This document shows, in pieces, positions 1 to 15,150 of a DNA stretch of 64,000 bases; position 1 is the stretch's first letter, and each line of letters begins with the position of its first letter. Origin of the DNA: Sialis fuliginosa (taxonomy: Eukaryota > Arthropoda > Insecta > Megaloptera > Sialidae); NCBI GenBank assembly GCA_961205875.1, contig OY540820.1, forward strand, positions 2,914,001 through 2,978,000, in the 5' to 3' direction. A program made the position numbers and the translations under genes. The notes under the pieces were generated by a model, which had not been told where the DNA came from, made no database searches, and saw only the letters and a program-made list of their open reading frames with translations.

Positions 1-224
1 TGAAGGCCTCTATCTATATATATTTTTTGTAATATGTAACGCGGCGGAACGGCTTTCCTGTACCTTTTTTTGTGGCATAAGAAAAGCAGTTTAAAAGTTA
101 ATTTAAATAATATTTGAATATATTTAATTTTCCTTAGTAAAAAGCTTGACAAGGAGCGAGTTCCGGCACCTTTTTGTTTAAAAAAAAAGCCCTGTATATA
201 TTTAATTTAATCATTTTGACATAC

Positions 225-428
225 TTCTAAAAATATAGCAGCCTCATGGTAGTTCATTTCCCAATGTTGATCTGGGTCATTGTTATCTGACCCACCAGCC
301 AAATCATTGGTTCTATTGAGGCTGGATCGGCTGCCCATTTCATGCGACGCTTCCATAGGATTCGCGCCATGGCCAAGTGGCAATTGGTCTGTGTCAGAAA
401 CATATACGTTAACTTTCTCATAAGACAT
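225..428 (-). CDS. TPCN1: Two-pore calcium channel 1 homologue, first coding exon (partial gene)
   Basis: This 68-codon exon on the minus strand starts at the ATG at 428-426 and runs to a GT donor (gaa|gtatgt) just after position 225, in phase 0. The first half is polar and low in complexity (Ser, Asn, Asp, Gly), as expected of a cytosolic N-tail. The end reads HWEMNYHEAAIFLE, which closely matches the conserved HNWEMNYQEAAIYLQ segment just before the first transmembrane helix of animal TPC1 channels. Those proteins are endolysosomal cation channels gated by NAADP or phosphoinositides. The transmembrane repeats and pores would lie on exons beyond the left edge. The gene is transcribed away from RpL6. 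No AG acceptor sits close upstream of the ATG, so a contiguous 5' UTR is likely. Family assignment rests on the short C-terminal motif. Confidence 0.8.
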
Positions 429-1132
429 GGTTAATCAATACATTTCAAATGAAATATACACAAATTTATGTGCATATATCCTTTTGTTATTCCAGTAGAA
501 TTTAATGAATTTTAAAAATATATGATACGACGGTAAATGTTATCTTTCTTTATAATTTATCAATGATACTTTTATTATCAACATTTTAAAATGATTGTTT
601 ATCATTATCTAAAAATAGTTTATGTAATAGTTTGTTTTGATTTCATATAAAAAATTTAATCAATTAATTATTAAATATATGGTACAGTAATAATAAACAG
701 ATAAGTAAATTATAAATATACCAAATTGAAAAAATGCAAAGATAAAATAAACAGTATTCATTAATTCAATGTCAATATATCAATTAGTATACAATTAGTG
801 AATTTCAATAGAAGGAAACAATAAGTGATGAAGTAATATATATGTGAACATTAGTTTAATAATTACTTTCTGTAATAAGTAAAAATAATTATTAACTGGT
901 AATAACTGCATTATATTTATGTTATAAATGCATTTACAATTTGTACCTCTATGAATAATTTATTAATGTAATGCAATACAGACTTCATTTTTATAGGTGC
1001 ATTAATTAATTTCTCTAGACTAAACGATTATCTTTATTATGTGCTCTACAGCGCGAATTTCTATCCCAATACCTATATTAGCTATTTTTCTTAATAATTC
1101 CAAATTAATTAAATCTACCAGACAGGGTCGTA
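429..1132. other. AT-rich upstream region of the TPCN1-like gene
   Basis: Very AT-rich sequence upstream (on the minus strand) of the TPCN1 start codon. It should contain the 5' UTR and perhaps the promoter, but no clear core promoter, CpG cluster or coding potential is visible. Confidence 0.4.
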
Positions 1133-1326
1133 ACTAGAGGTTCTGGGGCCCCGGGGCAGCAAGTGACCGAGGGGCCCTCACTATATGCAAAATATATAAT
1201 GATGTATAAAAACCGAAGGCCTTTTTTTTGTTCCTCAATATTGCTGACCCCAATTTTTACACTGCTGCGGGGCTCCCCTAAGCTTGGGGGCCCCGAGGTA
1301 CTGCCCCGGTGGTAATTACGGCATTG
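1133..1326. mobile_element. Short non-autonomous hAT element (CAGGGTCGTAAC family) with exact 8-bp target duplication
   Basis: A 194-bp element that starts CAGGGTCGTAACTAG and ends TAATTACGGCATTG. It is flanked by the identical octamer CTACCAGA at 1125-1132 and 1327-1334, the hallmark of hAT insertion. Inside it is GC-rich at both ends (runs of GGGGCCCC) and AT-rich in the centre, with no transposase. Related copies lie at 3261-3578 and, truncated, at 48032-48256. Confidence 0.85.
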
Positions 1327-1334
1327 CTACCAGA

Positions 1335-2161
1335 GTTAAGTAAGTTAAAAGTAATAACAATTCCTTGTTCTTAGATTTAGATCACATTAACATTAACACT
1401 TTAAATTTGTGTGATGAATAATCAAATATACGAACATTTATAGGAAATTTGAGATAATATGTGATAAATAAAGTGGACTCATAGGAATGTATGCTCACAT
1501 TTCTCATACTTCTAGACTTCTACATAATTTTATTGTTGTAACAACATAAAGTTTATAACAAATAAGTAGATAGTATATAAAAATTTCATGAAAAGAGCAA
1601 CATAATTCCGTGAACTTATTATATTTTAATACACATAGGATGAGATAAGTGATTAACCAGGAAGTATGCATTTAGATTGTAGTTCAATAATGACATCACC
1701 TTGACGGTTCAGATGGCACAAGAGGATGAAGCGTATAACATGCAAGCAAAATGATTTTACTTACTAACTGCATTGGAGCCATATACATGAGTATTATTTA
1801 TGTCATTATTAAAACGTATGTAACCCTCAGCTGTCTCGGCTGTGCCCCTGCCAGCAGCCATTAGTTTTGTTTATACCACTAACCACTCACATTTGACATT
1901 TGTTGTGTACGATGATGAAAGCAGTGACAGCTAAAAGCCGGTTTTAAGCAGTAAAATATCACAAGATTCTCGGGTCAAAGTTACACGAGTAAACAATTTT
2001 CATATAAGCAATTAGCTACATCCACACGGTTACACAGTTTATTCCGGTCTATCCATTATTATGTGAATTATCTCTAGCAGATTGAATACCAATTTTTGAA
2101 GTTATACTTCTTTAGGCGCATTGAGGGTAAAATTTTAGTAATGCAACGGAAATGAAACGTT
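1335..2161. other. Intergenic AT-rich stretch
   Basis: No coding exon, RNA gene or clear repeat was recognised here. A short more GC-rich patch at about 1825-1940 could belong to a promoter or leader exon of the minus-strand TPCN1-like gene, but nothing decides this. Confidence 0.3.
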
Positions 2162-2518
2162 AAGGTTAGTAAATACACAGGTTGTCTCAGTAGCTTTTGA
2201 CAAATCAGCTAGGGCACCTCAGATGACGTATTTTCCTCTGCTCGCGTCGAGTTACAAGGTTATATTTCTTATGATTCCCCCTCTCTACATTTAGAAACCA
2301 CAGATGACGTATTTCCTTCTCTCGCACTGAGCTACTGTGGCTACCTTGTACTTTACATACGTCATCTGGGGTGCCCAAATGTGGTGAGGGGAATGATGTG
2401 ACCAATCATAATAAATATAGCCTTATAACTCGGCGCGAGAAGGGGAAAATACGTCACCTAAGGTGCCCTAGCTGATTGGTCAAAAGCTACCGAGGCAACC
2501 TGTGTATTTACTAACCTT
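2162..2518. mobile_element. Inverted-repeat MITE (AAGGTTAGTAAATACACAGG family)
   Basis: The first ~75 bases (AAGGTTAGTAAATACACAGG..., with a GATGACGTATTTTCC segment) recur as an imperfect reverse complement at the end (...ACCTGTGTATTTACTAACCTT). The 357-bp unit can therefore fold back on itself. GACGTA motifs and GAATGATGTGACCAAT-type segments are also partly repeated inside. A truncated second copy is at 41790-41983. No transposase is present; the superfamily was not determined. Confidence 0.75.
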
Positions 2519-3180
2519 GTCGCGATCCATGCTCCATGTTTATGACTTTTTGTCCGTGTTTTATACCGGTAAATTCAAAATAATATTTGTAAATATTTAA
2601 AGTCATAAGTATTTATTTTTATCATATTTAAATATGTATATGTTTCGATAAGTAACTCTATCATTATGTTTGCTTAAATCCAATAATCTAATACATAGTT
2701 CTAGATTAAATTTTATAATTAAATTAAAACTTTAATTATATTTGAAGCAAATAGCAGAATATTATTATATTTTTATATGTATTATTTGACATTATTCGTA
2801 GTTGTTTTCAATCACACCAAAGAAGTATAACTTCTAACGCATATACATAAGTACACACTCTTTTTTAAGTATAATAAAGAAACAGCCTATTTTTTAAATT
2901 TGCAATATATTTTCCTAGAGTTATAACATAGTGTTATTTTAATTAAAGAAATTTTAAAATTGTACAATTTGAATCAAAGCGAATAAAAAAAAACGATATT
3001 TTAATTTTTTTAAATATCCTGGGTGCAATTAAATGACATTTTTTGCTCTTCACGTAAATAACTTTTAAAACTGCACATTTCAATTTCAGAGCTGCACTCT
3101 ATATTAATCCCTGGTTATTACATATCCTATAAAAATAAAATATGTAGAATAAAAGTGCGAATAGCCTATATACATATATA
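2519..3180. other. AT-rich intergenic DNA
   Basis: No gene is visible. The beginning (GCGATCCATGCTCCATG) resembles the terminal repeat of the MITE at 7744-7956, so a worn copy of that family may start here. Confidence 0.3.
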
Positions 3181-3612
3181 CAATGGCGAAGCGAGGGGGG
3201 GCTAAGGAGTCTATCATGCCCCGGGCGCCACTTGCAGAAGGGCATCAAATGGTCCCCAAGCAAGGCCGTAACTAGAAGCTCGGGGGCCCTGGGGCAAGAA
3301 GTGACCGAGGCCCCCCCAGAATATGCAAAAATAAAAATTGAAGACCTTTTTTTCCTTTTAATTTTGATGTTTTTTTTTATCGCCAATTTGAATTTTATAC
3401 TTCTTCCTAATGAATAATAAGTGTAAAATTCAATTTAACAACGAAAAAAAAATTTGTAATATGTGTAACATACTCAAGTTAGAACAAAAAATAAAAGTTT
3501 TACTCTGCCGCGGGGGCCCCCTAACCTCGGGGGGCCCGGAGCACTTCCCCAGCTGCCCCGGTGGTAGTTACGGCTCTGTCCCCGGGCGCCAATTACGCTT
3601 GCTACGCCACTG
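3181..3612. mobile_element. hAT-type MITE (CAGTGGCGTAGC family), interrupted by a second element
   Basis: The left end reads CAATGGCGAAGCGAGGGGGG and the right end GGGCGCCAATTACGCTTGCTACGCCACTG. These are inverted copies of the CAGTGGCGTAGC terminus seen intact at 14533-14854. GC-rich subterminal blocks (GCCCCGGGCGCC) are shared with that copy. The middle is replaced by a different hAT element at 3261-3578, so this one is the older. Flanking octamers are similar (CATATATA and ATGATATA) but not identical. Confidence 0.75.
3261..3578. mobile_element. hAT MITE (CAGAGCCGTAACTA family) nested inside the 3181-3612 element
   Basis: It begins CAAGGCCGTAACTAG and ends TAGTTACGGCTCTG. The internal order (GGGGCAAGAAGTGACCGAGG near the left, GCTGCCCCGG near the right) matches the copy at 1133-1326. 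The flanks are TCCCCAAG and TCCCCGGG, an imperfect 8-bp duplication. No coding capacity. Confidence 0.75.
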
Positions 3613-3629
3613 ATGATATATATAATTTT

Positions 3630-3823
3630 AGAGATTGGAAAAATAGTTGTTATTTTCAATGAAATAGTTACTAGTTCGGTAAATAGTTGGTAAATAGTTT
3701 TTTTTACGATTTAATAATAATTAGTGCAAACGAAGCAGTAAAAGTATAACAGTAGAGATATGTAATAAAAATTACAATAAATACATTTTTCGCAATAGTT
3801 GAAAAACTATTTTTCCAATCTCT
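3630..3823. mobile_element. MITE with AGAGATTGGAAAAATAGTT termini
   Basis: A 194-bp element whose ends, AGAGATTGGAAAAATAGTT and AACTATTTTTCCAATCTCT, are perfect inverted copies of 19 bases. The interior repeats the heptamer AATAGTT several times. A longer copy (489 bp) with the same ends is at 59788-60276. Confidence 0.85.
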
Positions 3824-3856
3824 AATAATTATTAATATAAGTAAAGGGGGTATTTA

Positions 3857-4105
3857 CAGAAGCGTAACTAGGGGTTGGCGAAATGGGCCTCGTTGGTCCT
3901 ATAAAAACAATAAAACAAAATAAGTTATTTTTTCTGAATCTAGGGTCTAATGAATTCTGATACATATTATTCTTGTTGGATTTTGCGTATTTGACAATAA
4001 GCCGAGTAGATCGTGACCTAGAAGGACAAATTTCAGGAGGCGGCAAAATTTCACGAAAGTCAAAAAAAGAGGAAATTTTTTTTTGGCCTACCTATACACC
4101 GGTGC
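3857..4105. mobile_element. Probable degraded hAT fragment
   Basis: Starts with CAGAAGCGTAACTAGGGG, which resembles the termini of the CAGAGCCGTAACTA hAT family. No matching right end or target duplication was found, so the right limit is arbitrary. Confidence 0.35.
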
Positions 4106-4451
4106 GATGAATTATCTCTTTTGTAATATGCAAATAGATTGTGATTGACTTGTGTTAGTAAATCCATTTAAGTATAAATATAATAAATCAATCTTACCTG
4201 TTTTAAAATATGTATATACATTATATTTATTGATGAATGAATTCAACATGCTTCAACTGTAAGATAAAATTATTAAGTTCGTTGTGTGTGATTATTTTTC
4301 GTTTTATATTATATACTTATTATACAATATGACAATATCATATTTGTAATTAGTTGTTTATGCATGTCTATACAATTTATATTTGCCGCCAATTATTTGT
4401 GTTCAAATTCTGAAGTTGTAGTACCAAATATATCCACGTAATAGAACGGCG

Positions 4452-4476
4452 CTCTTTCTTATGTGTCCATTTTAAT
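4452..4476 (+). promoter_or_regulatory. Probable RpL6 transcription start with 5'TOP tract and leader exon
   Basis: A pyrimidine run CTCTTTCTT at 4452-4460 follows a short GC-rich patch and lies 24 bases before a consensus donor (TTTAAT|GTAAGT at 4476/4477). The RpL6 ATG at 4862 sits directly after a TTTTAG acceptor, so an upstream non-coding exon is required. This is the best candidate: ribosomal protein mRNAs typically start with such a terminal oligopyrimidine tract, which controls their translation through TOR signalling. The exact start is inferred. This leader would hold a minimal ATG TGT CCA TTT TAA open frame. Confidence 0.55.
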
Positions 4477-4861
4477 GTAAGTTTAACATATTTTTCTTTG
4501 AATAAATCTAAAACATCCTGTGAATTGAGTGTAAAATAATTATTTGAAGTAATTTAACAAATCAAAATATTAATACTATACAATATTGTATAAATATTTT
4601 TTAGGCTCAATGTTAAAAATCCTTTAATTTTAAAATATGTTTGGTCTGCCGTGTCTCATGTTTTGATATTGTGATTTTAGTTTATAAGTACGTAATGATA
4701 ATGTATTGCAATTGTTCTTTTAAATAGTATTCGTATTTTGATAATTTGTATGTATTTATTATGACCATTACTTCAAATTATAAAATGTGTAATTGTCTGA
4801 TTACTATAACCTCACTTTAAGCGGTTTATAAACGTGGTTGAATTAATTATAATCCTTTTAG

Positions 4862-6381
4862 ATGGCGCCTACACCTAAAAAAGCTGCAGCTCCGCCTGCA
4901 GCAAAAGCAAGTGAAAAGGCAAAAGTAAAACCAGAAAAGAAAGTACAATCTGCCGTTAAAGATGGTAAAGTAGTGAAGAAACGTAAAGTAGGTAAACCTA
5001 GAAATTACAATTTGGGAAATGGAGTCTACAGGTAATTTATAAAAAATATAATTATCAAAACATTTCATTAATAAATTTTTTGATTTTTCCAGATTTTCGA
5101 GGTCCCGAATGTATCATAAAAAAGCTATCTATAAATTTGTAGATAAGGTAAATCCACCTAAACCAAAACCCAAAAAACCAACAACAGTAGTTAAACCTAT
5201 TGGTGGAGAGAAAAATGGAGGAACAAGAGTAGTACTGTTACGCAAACGTAGAAATTATTACCCTACTCAAGACAAGTAAGTAAGATTTACAATTTCTATT
5301 TCAATTACCATCAAGTTTTGAATGATGATTTCACTTAGGACACCTTACGATGTACCCTGATATGAATTAGTTTTTCTGACAACTATAAATATTTTTAAGT
5401 AAATTAAAAATTGTTTTGTTTCTATTTTCATTAATCCATTATTTTTTATAGAATCAAGAAACACCCATCAAGAAAATCGTTCAGCCAACATAAAAGGTAT
5501 GTGCGGTCGTCTTTGAAACCTGGTACTATCGCGATTCTCTTGGCAGGGCCCCACAAAGGCAAGCGAGTTGTTGTGCTTAAACAACTCAAATCTGGACTGC
5601 TTTTAGTAACTGGTAAGTTATAAATTTTCAGCTCAAGAGTTACAATTTTACTGTAAATGATTTTTATGATGAATTATCTTAGGACACCTTACGATTAATA
5701 ATGATATGAACAACATATAACTGATAAAAATAATTATTATTAAGTTAAACAATCTGCTCCAATAAATATACTAATTAGTAAAACTAATTCTCAGGCCCAT
5801 TCCTAATTAACGCGTGTCCCATGAGACGTATAAACCAGATTTACGTCATTGGCACAAACACACAAATCGACATTAGCGAAGTTAAACTCCCGCAAAATAT
5901 TAATGATAAGTATTTCAAACGTGAGAGGAAGAAGCGTGCTAAGAAGGAGGAAGGAGATATCTTTTCAACAAAAAAAGAAGTAAGTTTATAATTTCTATTG
6001 AATAAAAAACTGTTGTCTTAACATATAACAACATATTCCTTAAATATATTAATAAATAATTACTACATTTATTTTTTAAATCTTTTCATGATGATTTTAT
6101 TAGGACACCTATGATTAACGATGATCAAAAATTATAAATAGGCTGAGAAAGATTTTTTAAATAAAAATTAATTGTTCTTTGTGTAATTTAAATACTAACA
6201 TGTTATTTTTACTCTACAGCAATACAAACCAAGTGAACAACGCAAGGCAGATCAGAAGGTCGTTGATAAACAGATTATTGCTGCTATCAAGAAACACCCA
6301 GACCGTAAACTCATGTTCACGTACCTTGCATCCATGTTCGGGTTGCGTTCATCACAATACCCACATCGTATGAAATTCTAA
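4862..6381 (+). CDS. RpL6: Ribosomal protein L6 (eL6), five coding exons
   Basis: Exons 4862-5031, 5093-5275, 5452-5612, 5795-5979 and 6220-6381 join in consistent phases to 287 codons including the stop (286 aa). All introns are GT..AG. The product is a structural protein of the large cytoplasmic ribosomal subunit. The N-tail (residues 1-45) is rich in Lys, Ala and Pro. The eL6 core follows, with [17 protein letters not shown] at the first junction, IGGEKNGG near residue 100, and the KOW-like segment [20 protein letters not shown] from about residue 138. The protein ends with [14 protein letters not shown], the hallmark C-terminus of animal eL6. The ATG is at the first bases of its exon, so a leader exon lies upstream (candidate at 4452-4476). 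Introns 2, 3 and 4 of the coding part host snoRNAs; the 61-nt first coding intron is too short to do so. Confidence 0.97.
5314..5384 (+). ncRNA. Intronic box C/D snoRNA, copy 1
   Basis: In the RpL6 intron 5276-5451. Box C ATGATGA is at 5322-5328, a C'-like TGATATGA at 5358-5365 and box D CTGA at 5376-5379. AGTT before box C and AACT after box D can form the terminal stem. The segment CTTAGGACACCTT upstream of a degenerate D' box (ACGA) is complementary to the conserved 28S rRNA stretch AGGTGTCCTAAG over 12 bases. The expected role is guiding 2'-O-methylation of 28S rRNA in the nucleolus after release from the spliced intron. Boxes are seen; the rRNA match is from memory of the conserved 28S sequence. 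Confidence 0.85.
5661..5730 (+). ncRNA. Intronic box C/D snoRNA, copy 2
   Basis: In the RpL6 intron 5613-5794. Box C ATGATGA at 5666-5672, C' TGATATGA at 5702-5709 and box D CTGA at 5721-5724 are enclosed by a TTTTT / AAAAA terminal stem. The guide CTTAGGACACCTT and the following ACGATTA are nearly identical to copy 1, so both should address the same site in 28S rRNA. Confidence 0.87.
6078..6155 (+). ncRNA. Intronic box C/D snoRNA, copy 3
   Basis: In the RpL6 intron 5980-6219. Box C ATGATGA at 6088-6094 and box D CTGA at 6143-6146 are closed by the strongest terminal stem of the three: AAATCTTTTC before box C pairs with GAAAGATTT after box D. The guide TTAGGACACCT is retained, but it directly abuts ATGA as D' box, two bases closer than ACGA in copies 1 and 2. 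By the D-box-plus-five rule the modified residue could shift by one nucleotide. Confidence 0.87.
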
Positions 6382-6445
6382 CTGACCTTTTTATAGTTGT
6401 GTTAAAGTTTTATATGAATGTGCCGGACATGAAATATATTTATCA

Positions 6446-6451
6446 AATAAA
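6446..6451 (+). terminator. RpL6 polyadenylation signal
   Basis: AATAAA lies 65 bases after the stop codon and is followed by T-rich sequence, giving a short 3' UTR typical of ribosomal protein genes. Confidence 0.75.
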
Positions 6452-6828
6452 TATTGATCTTTATTTGTTTTTATTTTATAACCTTTCTCTTTCTATATAA
6501 TCCAACAATTAGGTTCTAAATGAATAGTTAACCCTTTACAGTCCATTTAATTTTCACATAGTTTGCCCAACAGCAATAAAAAATAATAAAATTAATAAAA
6601 AAAAAAAAACGTCTGCCATAGAATACACAGTGCTAAATTAGAAAATATTAACTTGAAATTTTTTTTAATACGTGCCTGTTTATTTTATGTTTGATTTTTC
6701 GTTCTAAATATATCGAAATGACATTTAATATGTCAAAATAAATACATTTGAAATTAAATGACGGTTTTTTTTCAAGCAAACATAAATCTTTGTAACTATT
6801 TTACTACAAAAGTTGTGGTGACCGTTTT

Positions 6829-7515
6829 TAAGGTTCCGTAGTAAACTAGGAACCCTTATAGTTTCGCCATGTCCGCCTGTCCTAAGACTGACAACCCAAA
6901 AAAAAATTTTTTTGGACCCACTTCTATAGACTGAAAAGTATATTAAAAAAAAGTAGGGTGTCTTTAGATAGGTCTTCTAAAATGCAATAAAAAAATGTTA
7001 TATGACCTTTTGATTTCAACCTTTCAGTCACAATATATTTGTGTTCAAAGTTGCTATCAGAGCCCCCCCCCCCTCTATTTTCTAAACTATCAATATAAAC
7101 AATCTGAAAAATTCGAGAATGTATTAACTCATTGAGTGGGATGTCATTAGATAGGTCTAAAATGCAACAAAAAAATGTTAAATGACCTTTTGATTTTAAC
7201 CCTTCAGTCACGATATATTAGCATTTAAATGTTGTTATCAGAGCGCCCCCCCCCCCCCTCTAATTTCTAAACTATCTATTTAAAAATTCAGAAAATTATA
7301 ACGAACACTTTTATTTTGGACCCCCTCCGGTAGACTGAAAATTGTACTCGCATTTTTTTTCACTTACTCCATTGAGTGGGAAGTCTTTCGATGCAAAAAA
7401 TCTAAAAAAATCCAGAATGTAGCTTTTAGTTGGTACTTTCAATGAAAATTATAACGAACACTGTATTTGAAATAACTCTTGTTTATAAATCTTAATGACT
7501 ACGGAATCCTATCAA
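6829..7515 (+). mobile_element. Repeat family B, copy 1
   Basis: Starts AGGTTCCGTAGTAAACTAGG and ends near ACTACGGAATCCT, so the ends are short inverted repeats (AGGTTCCGTAGT / ACTACGGAATCCT). Inside, the segment with AGATAGGTCT, CCTTCAGTCACGATATAT and a C-run is present twice in tandem (about 6960-7080 and 7140-7260). Other copies are at 28077-29060 and 63566-64000. No coding capacity. Confidence 0.7.
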
Positions 7516-7743
7516 GTGCGTGCCCAACACGCATTTGATCATTTTATTTTATAGAAAATAACGTGATTTTGATGATTTAATGGGACCATCTAGTCAACCC
7601 CAACCAACCCAGTTTCATTAATATCGGTTGAGTGGTTCATGAATTATGCATGTGACTAAAATTCAGGAGACAGACTCGGAACGAAAAGTGTAAAACAGAA
7701 AGATCAAGTGAATATTTTAAAATTTTTTTTTAAATGGTCACAT

Positions 7744-7956
7744 CATAGACATAGAGCATGGACTGCGCATTCTGTATTAACATTCAAAACAGAGAGATGC
7801 GGTGGCGTTTAGGATATATCCTATCTCTTTTTCTAAAAAGAAAGAAGTAGTTACTCCTATATAAATAAGACAAGTATATCCCAAACCATTTTCTATCTCT
7901 TTTTTTTGACATGGCTCTATTTTTGAGTCAGATGCGCGGTCCATGCTCTATGGGTT
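7744..7956. mobile_element. MITE with CATAGACATAGAGCATGGAC termini
   Basis: The left end CATAGACATAGAGCATGGAC and right end GTCCATGCTCTATGGGTT are inverted copies. The element interrupts the family A sequence GGTCACATAGCTTC, with CACAT on its left and TACAT on its right. A worn copy is at 42665-42814. Confidence 0.75.
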
Positions 7957-7985
7957 ACATAGCTTCTTGTATCTTTCAGATATTG

Positions 7986-8905
7986 GCGAGGAAGTAAAAC
8001 TTATTGAAAAAATATATTTTCCTAAACAGTTACAAAAGAACTTGAAATAACTCTAAAAAGCTTAATATTTTATTCTGTATATGTATATACGTACAAATAA
8101 TGAGTCATATGTTCGATCATTATTTCTATTTGTTTTACAACAAATTTTTATTCATTAACAATTTTAACCAAAATGATTGAATCGTCTACAAATGTTTAAT
8201 AAAATATAGTTAAATATTTTTCTGTCTTGATGGAAATGATTGGTGAAAATTTCAAGAATTACTTGAAAAATACTATAACAACATAATTTCCTAAAATTCT
8301 GCAAAATGATCTGCATTTTGATTTTATAATTGCTATAGCAACTGTTAACATTAATTTTTAAACTAATAAATATAAATGACATATTCAAACAAGCTTTGAT
8401 GATTTTTTACATTTTAAATTGAAATACTTATATTTTAATATGCTCTGGATATTATATAATTTATTTAAAAATTAAAAAATACATTATTATTTATTTAAAT
8501 GACGATATTGCTTTTTAAAATATTTTTTTTATAAAAAATCATCTAAAAGAAATATAATTTAAGTAACAAAGAGTGCTATGGTGTCATTAAAAACTTTTGA
8601 GTAGGAAAATTAAAAATTTTTGTTGCAAGGTAAGTAATTTATTATTAAAACATTACTTAATAAGTATACTAACATATTTTAAATTATTTTAGGTAATTCA
8701 AAATTTTAAGTTAAGTTTAGTTACATCATTAAATCAAAATTGATATGTTTGATCAATAATTTTCTATAGAGTGAGTATAGAATTCCAAATGTTTGCATTA
8801 CATGCACTGTTTGAATATGATTATTAATTAAAAATAAATTAATTATAGAAATAGTAAAATTAATTTTGTTAAAACGAAAATTTGTAGCTTGAAATATTAA
8901 CAAAA
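7986..8905. other. AT-rich intergenic region upstream of SANBR
   Basis: Extremely AT-rich. It should contain the SANBR promoter and 5' UTR; a TTTTAG acceptor-like site occurs near 8690, but no start site can be named. No other gene is visible. Confidence 0.35.
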
Positions 8906-14231
<5,326 letters not shown>

Positions 14232-14312
14232 GTATTTGAAGCTATATTTTTTGTTTTGTATGGTTTTTTAGTGTAATAGTTTGTTTTTGTTTATTGTAAT
14301 GTAATTTATAAA

Positions 14313-14318
14313 AATAAA
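14313..14318 (+). terminator. SANBR polyadenylation signal
   Basis: AATAAA 82 bases after the SANBR stop codon, in T-rich context, before the start of repeat family J. Confidence 0.65.
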
Positions 14319-14344
14319 ATACTTAATATATTATTAATTGATTT

Positions 14345-15150
14345 ATTAGAGTTCTGAATAAACCCTATTAATCCCACTTTGTTGTCCGTCTGTCCTTTTC
14401 ACTCAAAGCTAAATATCTTGTAAACTATATAAGCTAGCAACTTGAAATTTTTACTGAACATGTTAAATGATGCCCTCTAGTAAAAGATGTACAAATATAT
14501 TGAAAAAAATAATTTTTCAAGGGGGGCACTAACAGTGGCGTAGCGAGGGGGGGCAAGGGGGGTTATCATGCCCCGGGCGCTACTTACAGAAGGGCACCAA
14601 ATGGCTCTGAACCATTTGAACCGCATAGCATAAACACAATTTCAGAATATGCAACTGAAGATCTTTTTTTTTTTTTTAGTCGTGAAAATGTAGAATGTAT
14701 TTAATTTAATTAAAAACTGAAAACCTTTTTTTTTTTTTAATCACGCCAATTTCAATTAAAATTTATTATAAAATTATTATTATTTTTTAATTATTTTTGA
14801 GGGCGCCAAAAAGATATCGTGCTCCGGGCGCCAATTATGCTTGCTACGCCACTGGGCACTAAGGAGCTAAAGCTAGGTAAAAAAATATTTTTGTCTATGA
14901 ATGTTAACAATATTATTTAAAATTTTGGAATAATAGGGAGGGGCGTCATAGAATTTTTTATTTTTATATCAAGGCAAGTGGGGTGTCAAAATGTAGATCT
15001 CAATTAATAGAAAATTACACTTTTTTATATTTTTTTCTAACAAAAATGTACCTTATTTGGCTCCAAACAGTCCACGTAGTATGTACTTCGGAACCTTTAT
15101 GGCATACACTCGTGTATGTTTTGCCCGAATTATTATATTATTACAAGCTT
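14345..15150 (+). mobile_element. Repeat family J, copy 1, interrupted by a hAT MITE
   Basis: The sequence from AATAAACCCTATTAATCCC through AACTTGAAATTTTTACTG, and again from about 14863 to CGTGTATGTTTTGCCCGAAT, is colinear with the copy at 53373-54177. The hAT element at 14533-14854 interrupts it. It carries no transposase or reverse transcriptase. A third copy, inverted, is at 58162-58915. Confidence 0.75.
14533..14854. mobile_element. hAT MITE (CAGTGGCGTAGC family) with exact 8-bp duplication
   Basis: The 322-bp element begins CAGTGGCGTAGCGAGGGGGG and ends GCTTGCTACGCCACTG, so the termini CAGTGGCGTAGC are perfectly inverted. The octamer GGCACTAA stands at 14525-14532 and again at 14855-14862. 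The host sequence (family J) is continuous when the element and one octamer are removed. No coding sequence. Confidence 0.93.

Larger units (their letters stand above)
6540..7985 (+). mobile_element. Repeat family A, copy 1, interrupted by family B and a MITE
   Basis: The left part (GTCTGCCATAGAATACACAG... to about 6825) and the right part (about 7557-7740 and 7957-7985, with GGGACCATCTAGTCAACC, ATATCGGTTGAGTGGTTCAT and the end ATATTGGCGAGGAAG) correspond in order to the complete family A copy at 38791-39590. The middle is occupied by a family B element (6829-7515). A MITE (7744-7956) splits the last 50 bases. No coding sequence; the class of family A is unknown. Confidence 0.7.

Noticed and set aside
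4691..4804. Possible fourth C/D snoRNA in the RpL6 leader intron (ATGATAA at 4695, CTGA at 4797, GTAA/TTAC stem)
   Set aside because: Box C deviates, the ~105-base length is long, and the guide found in the three other copies is absent.
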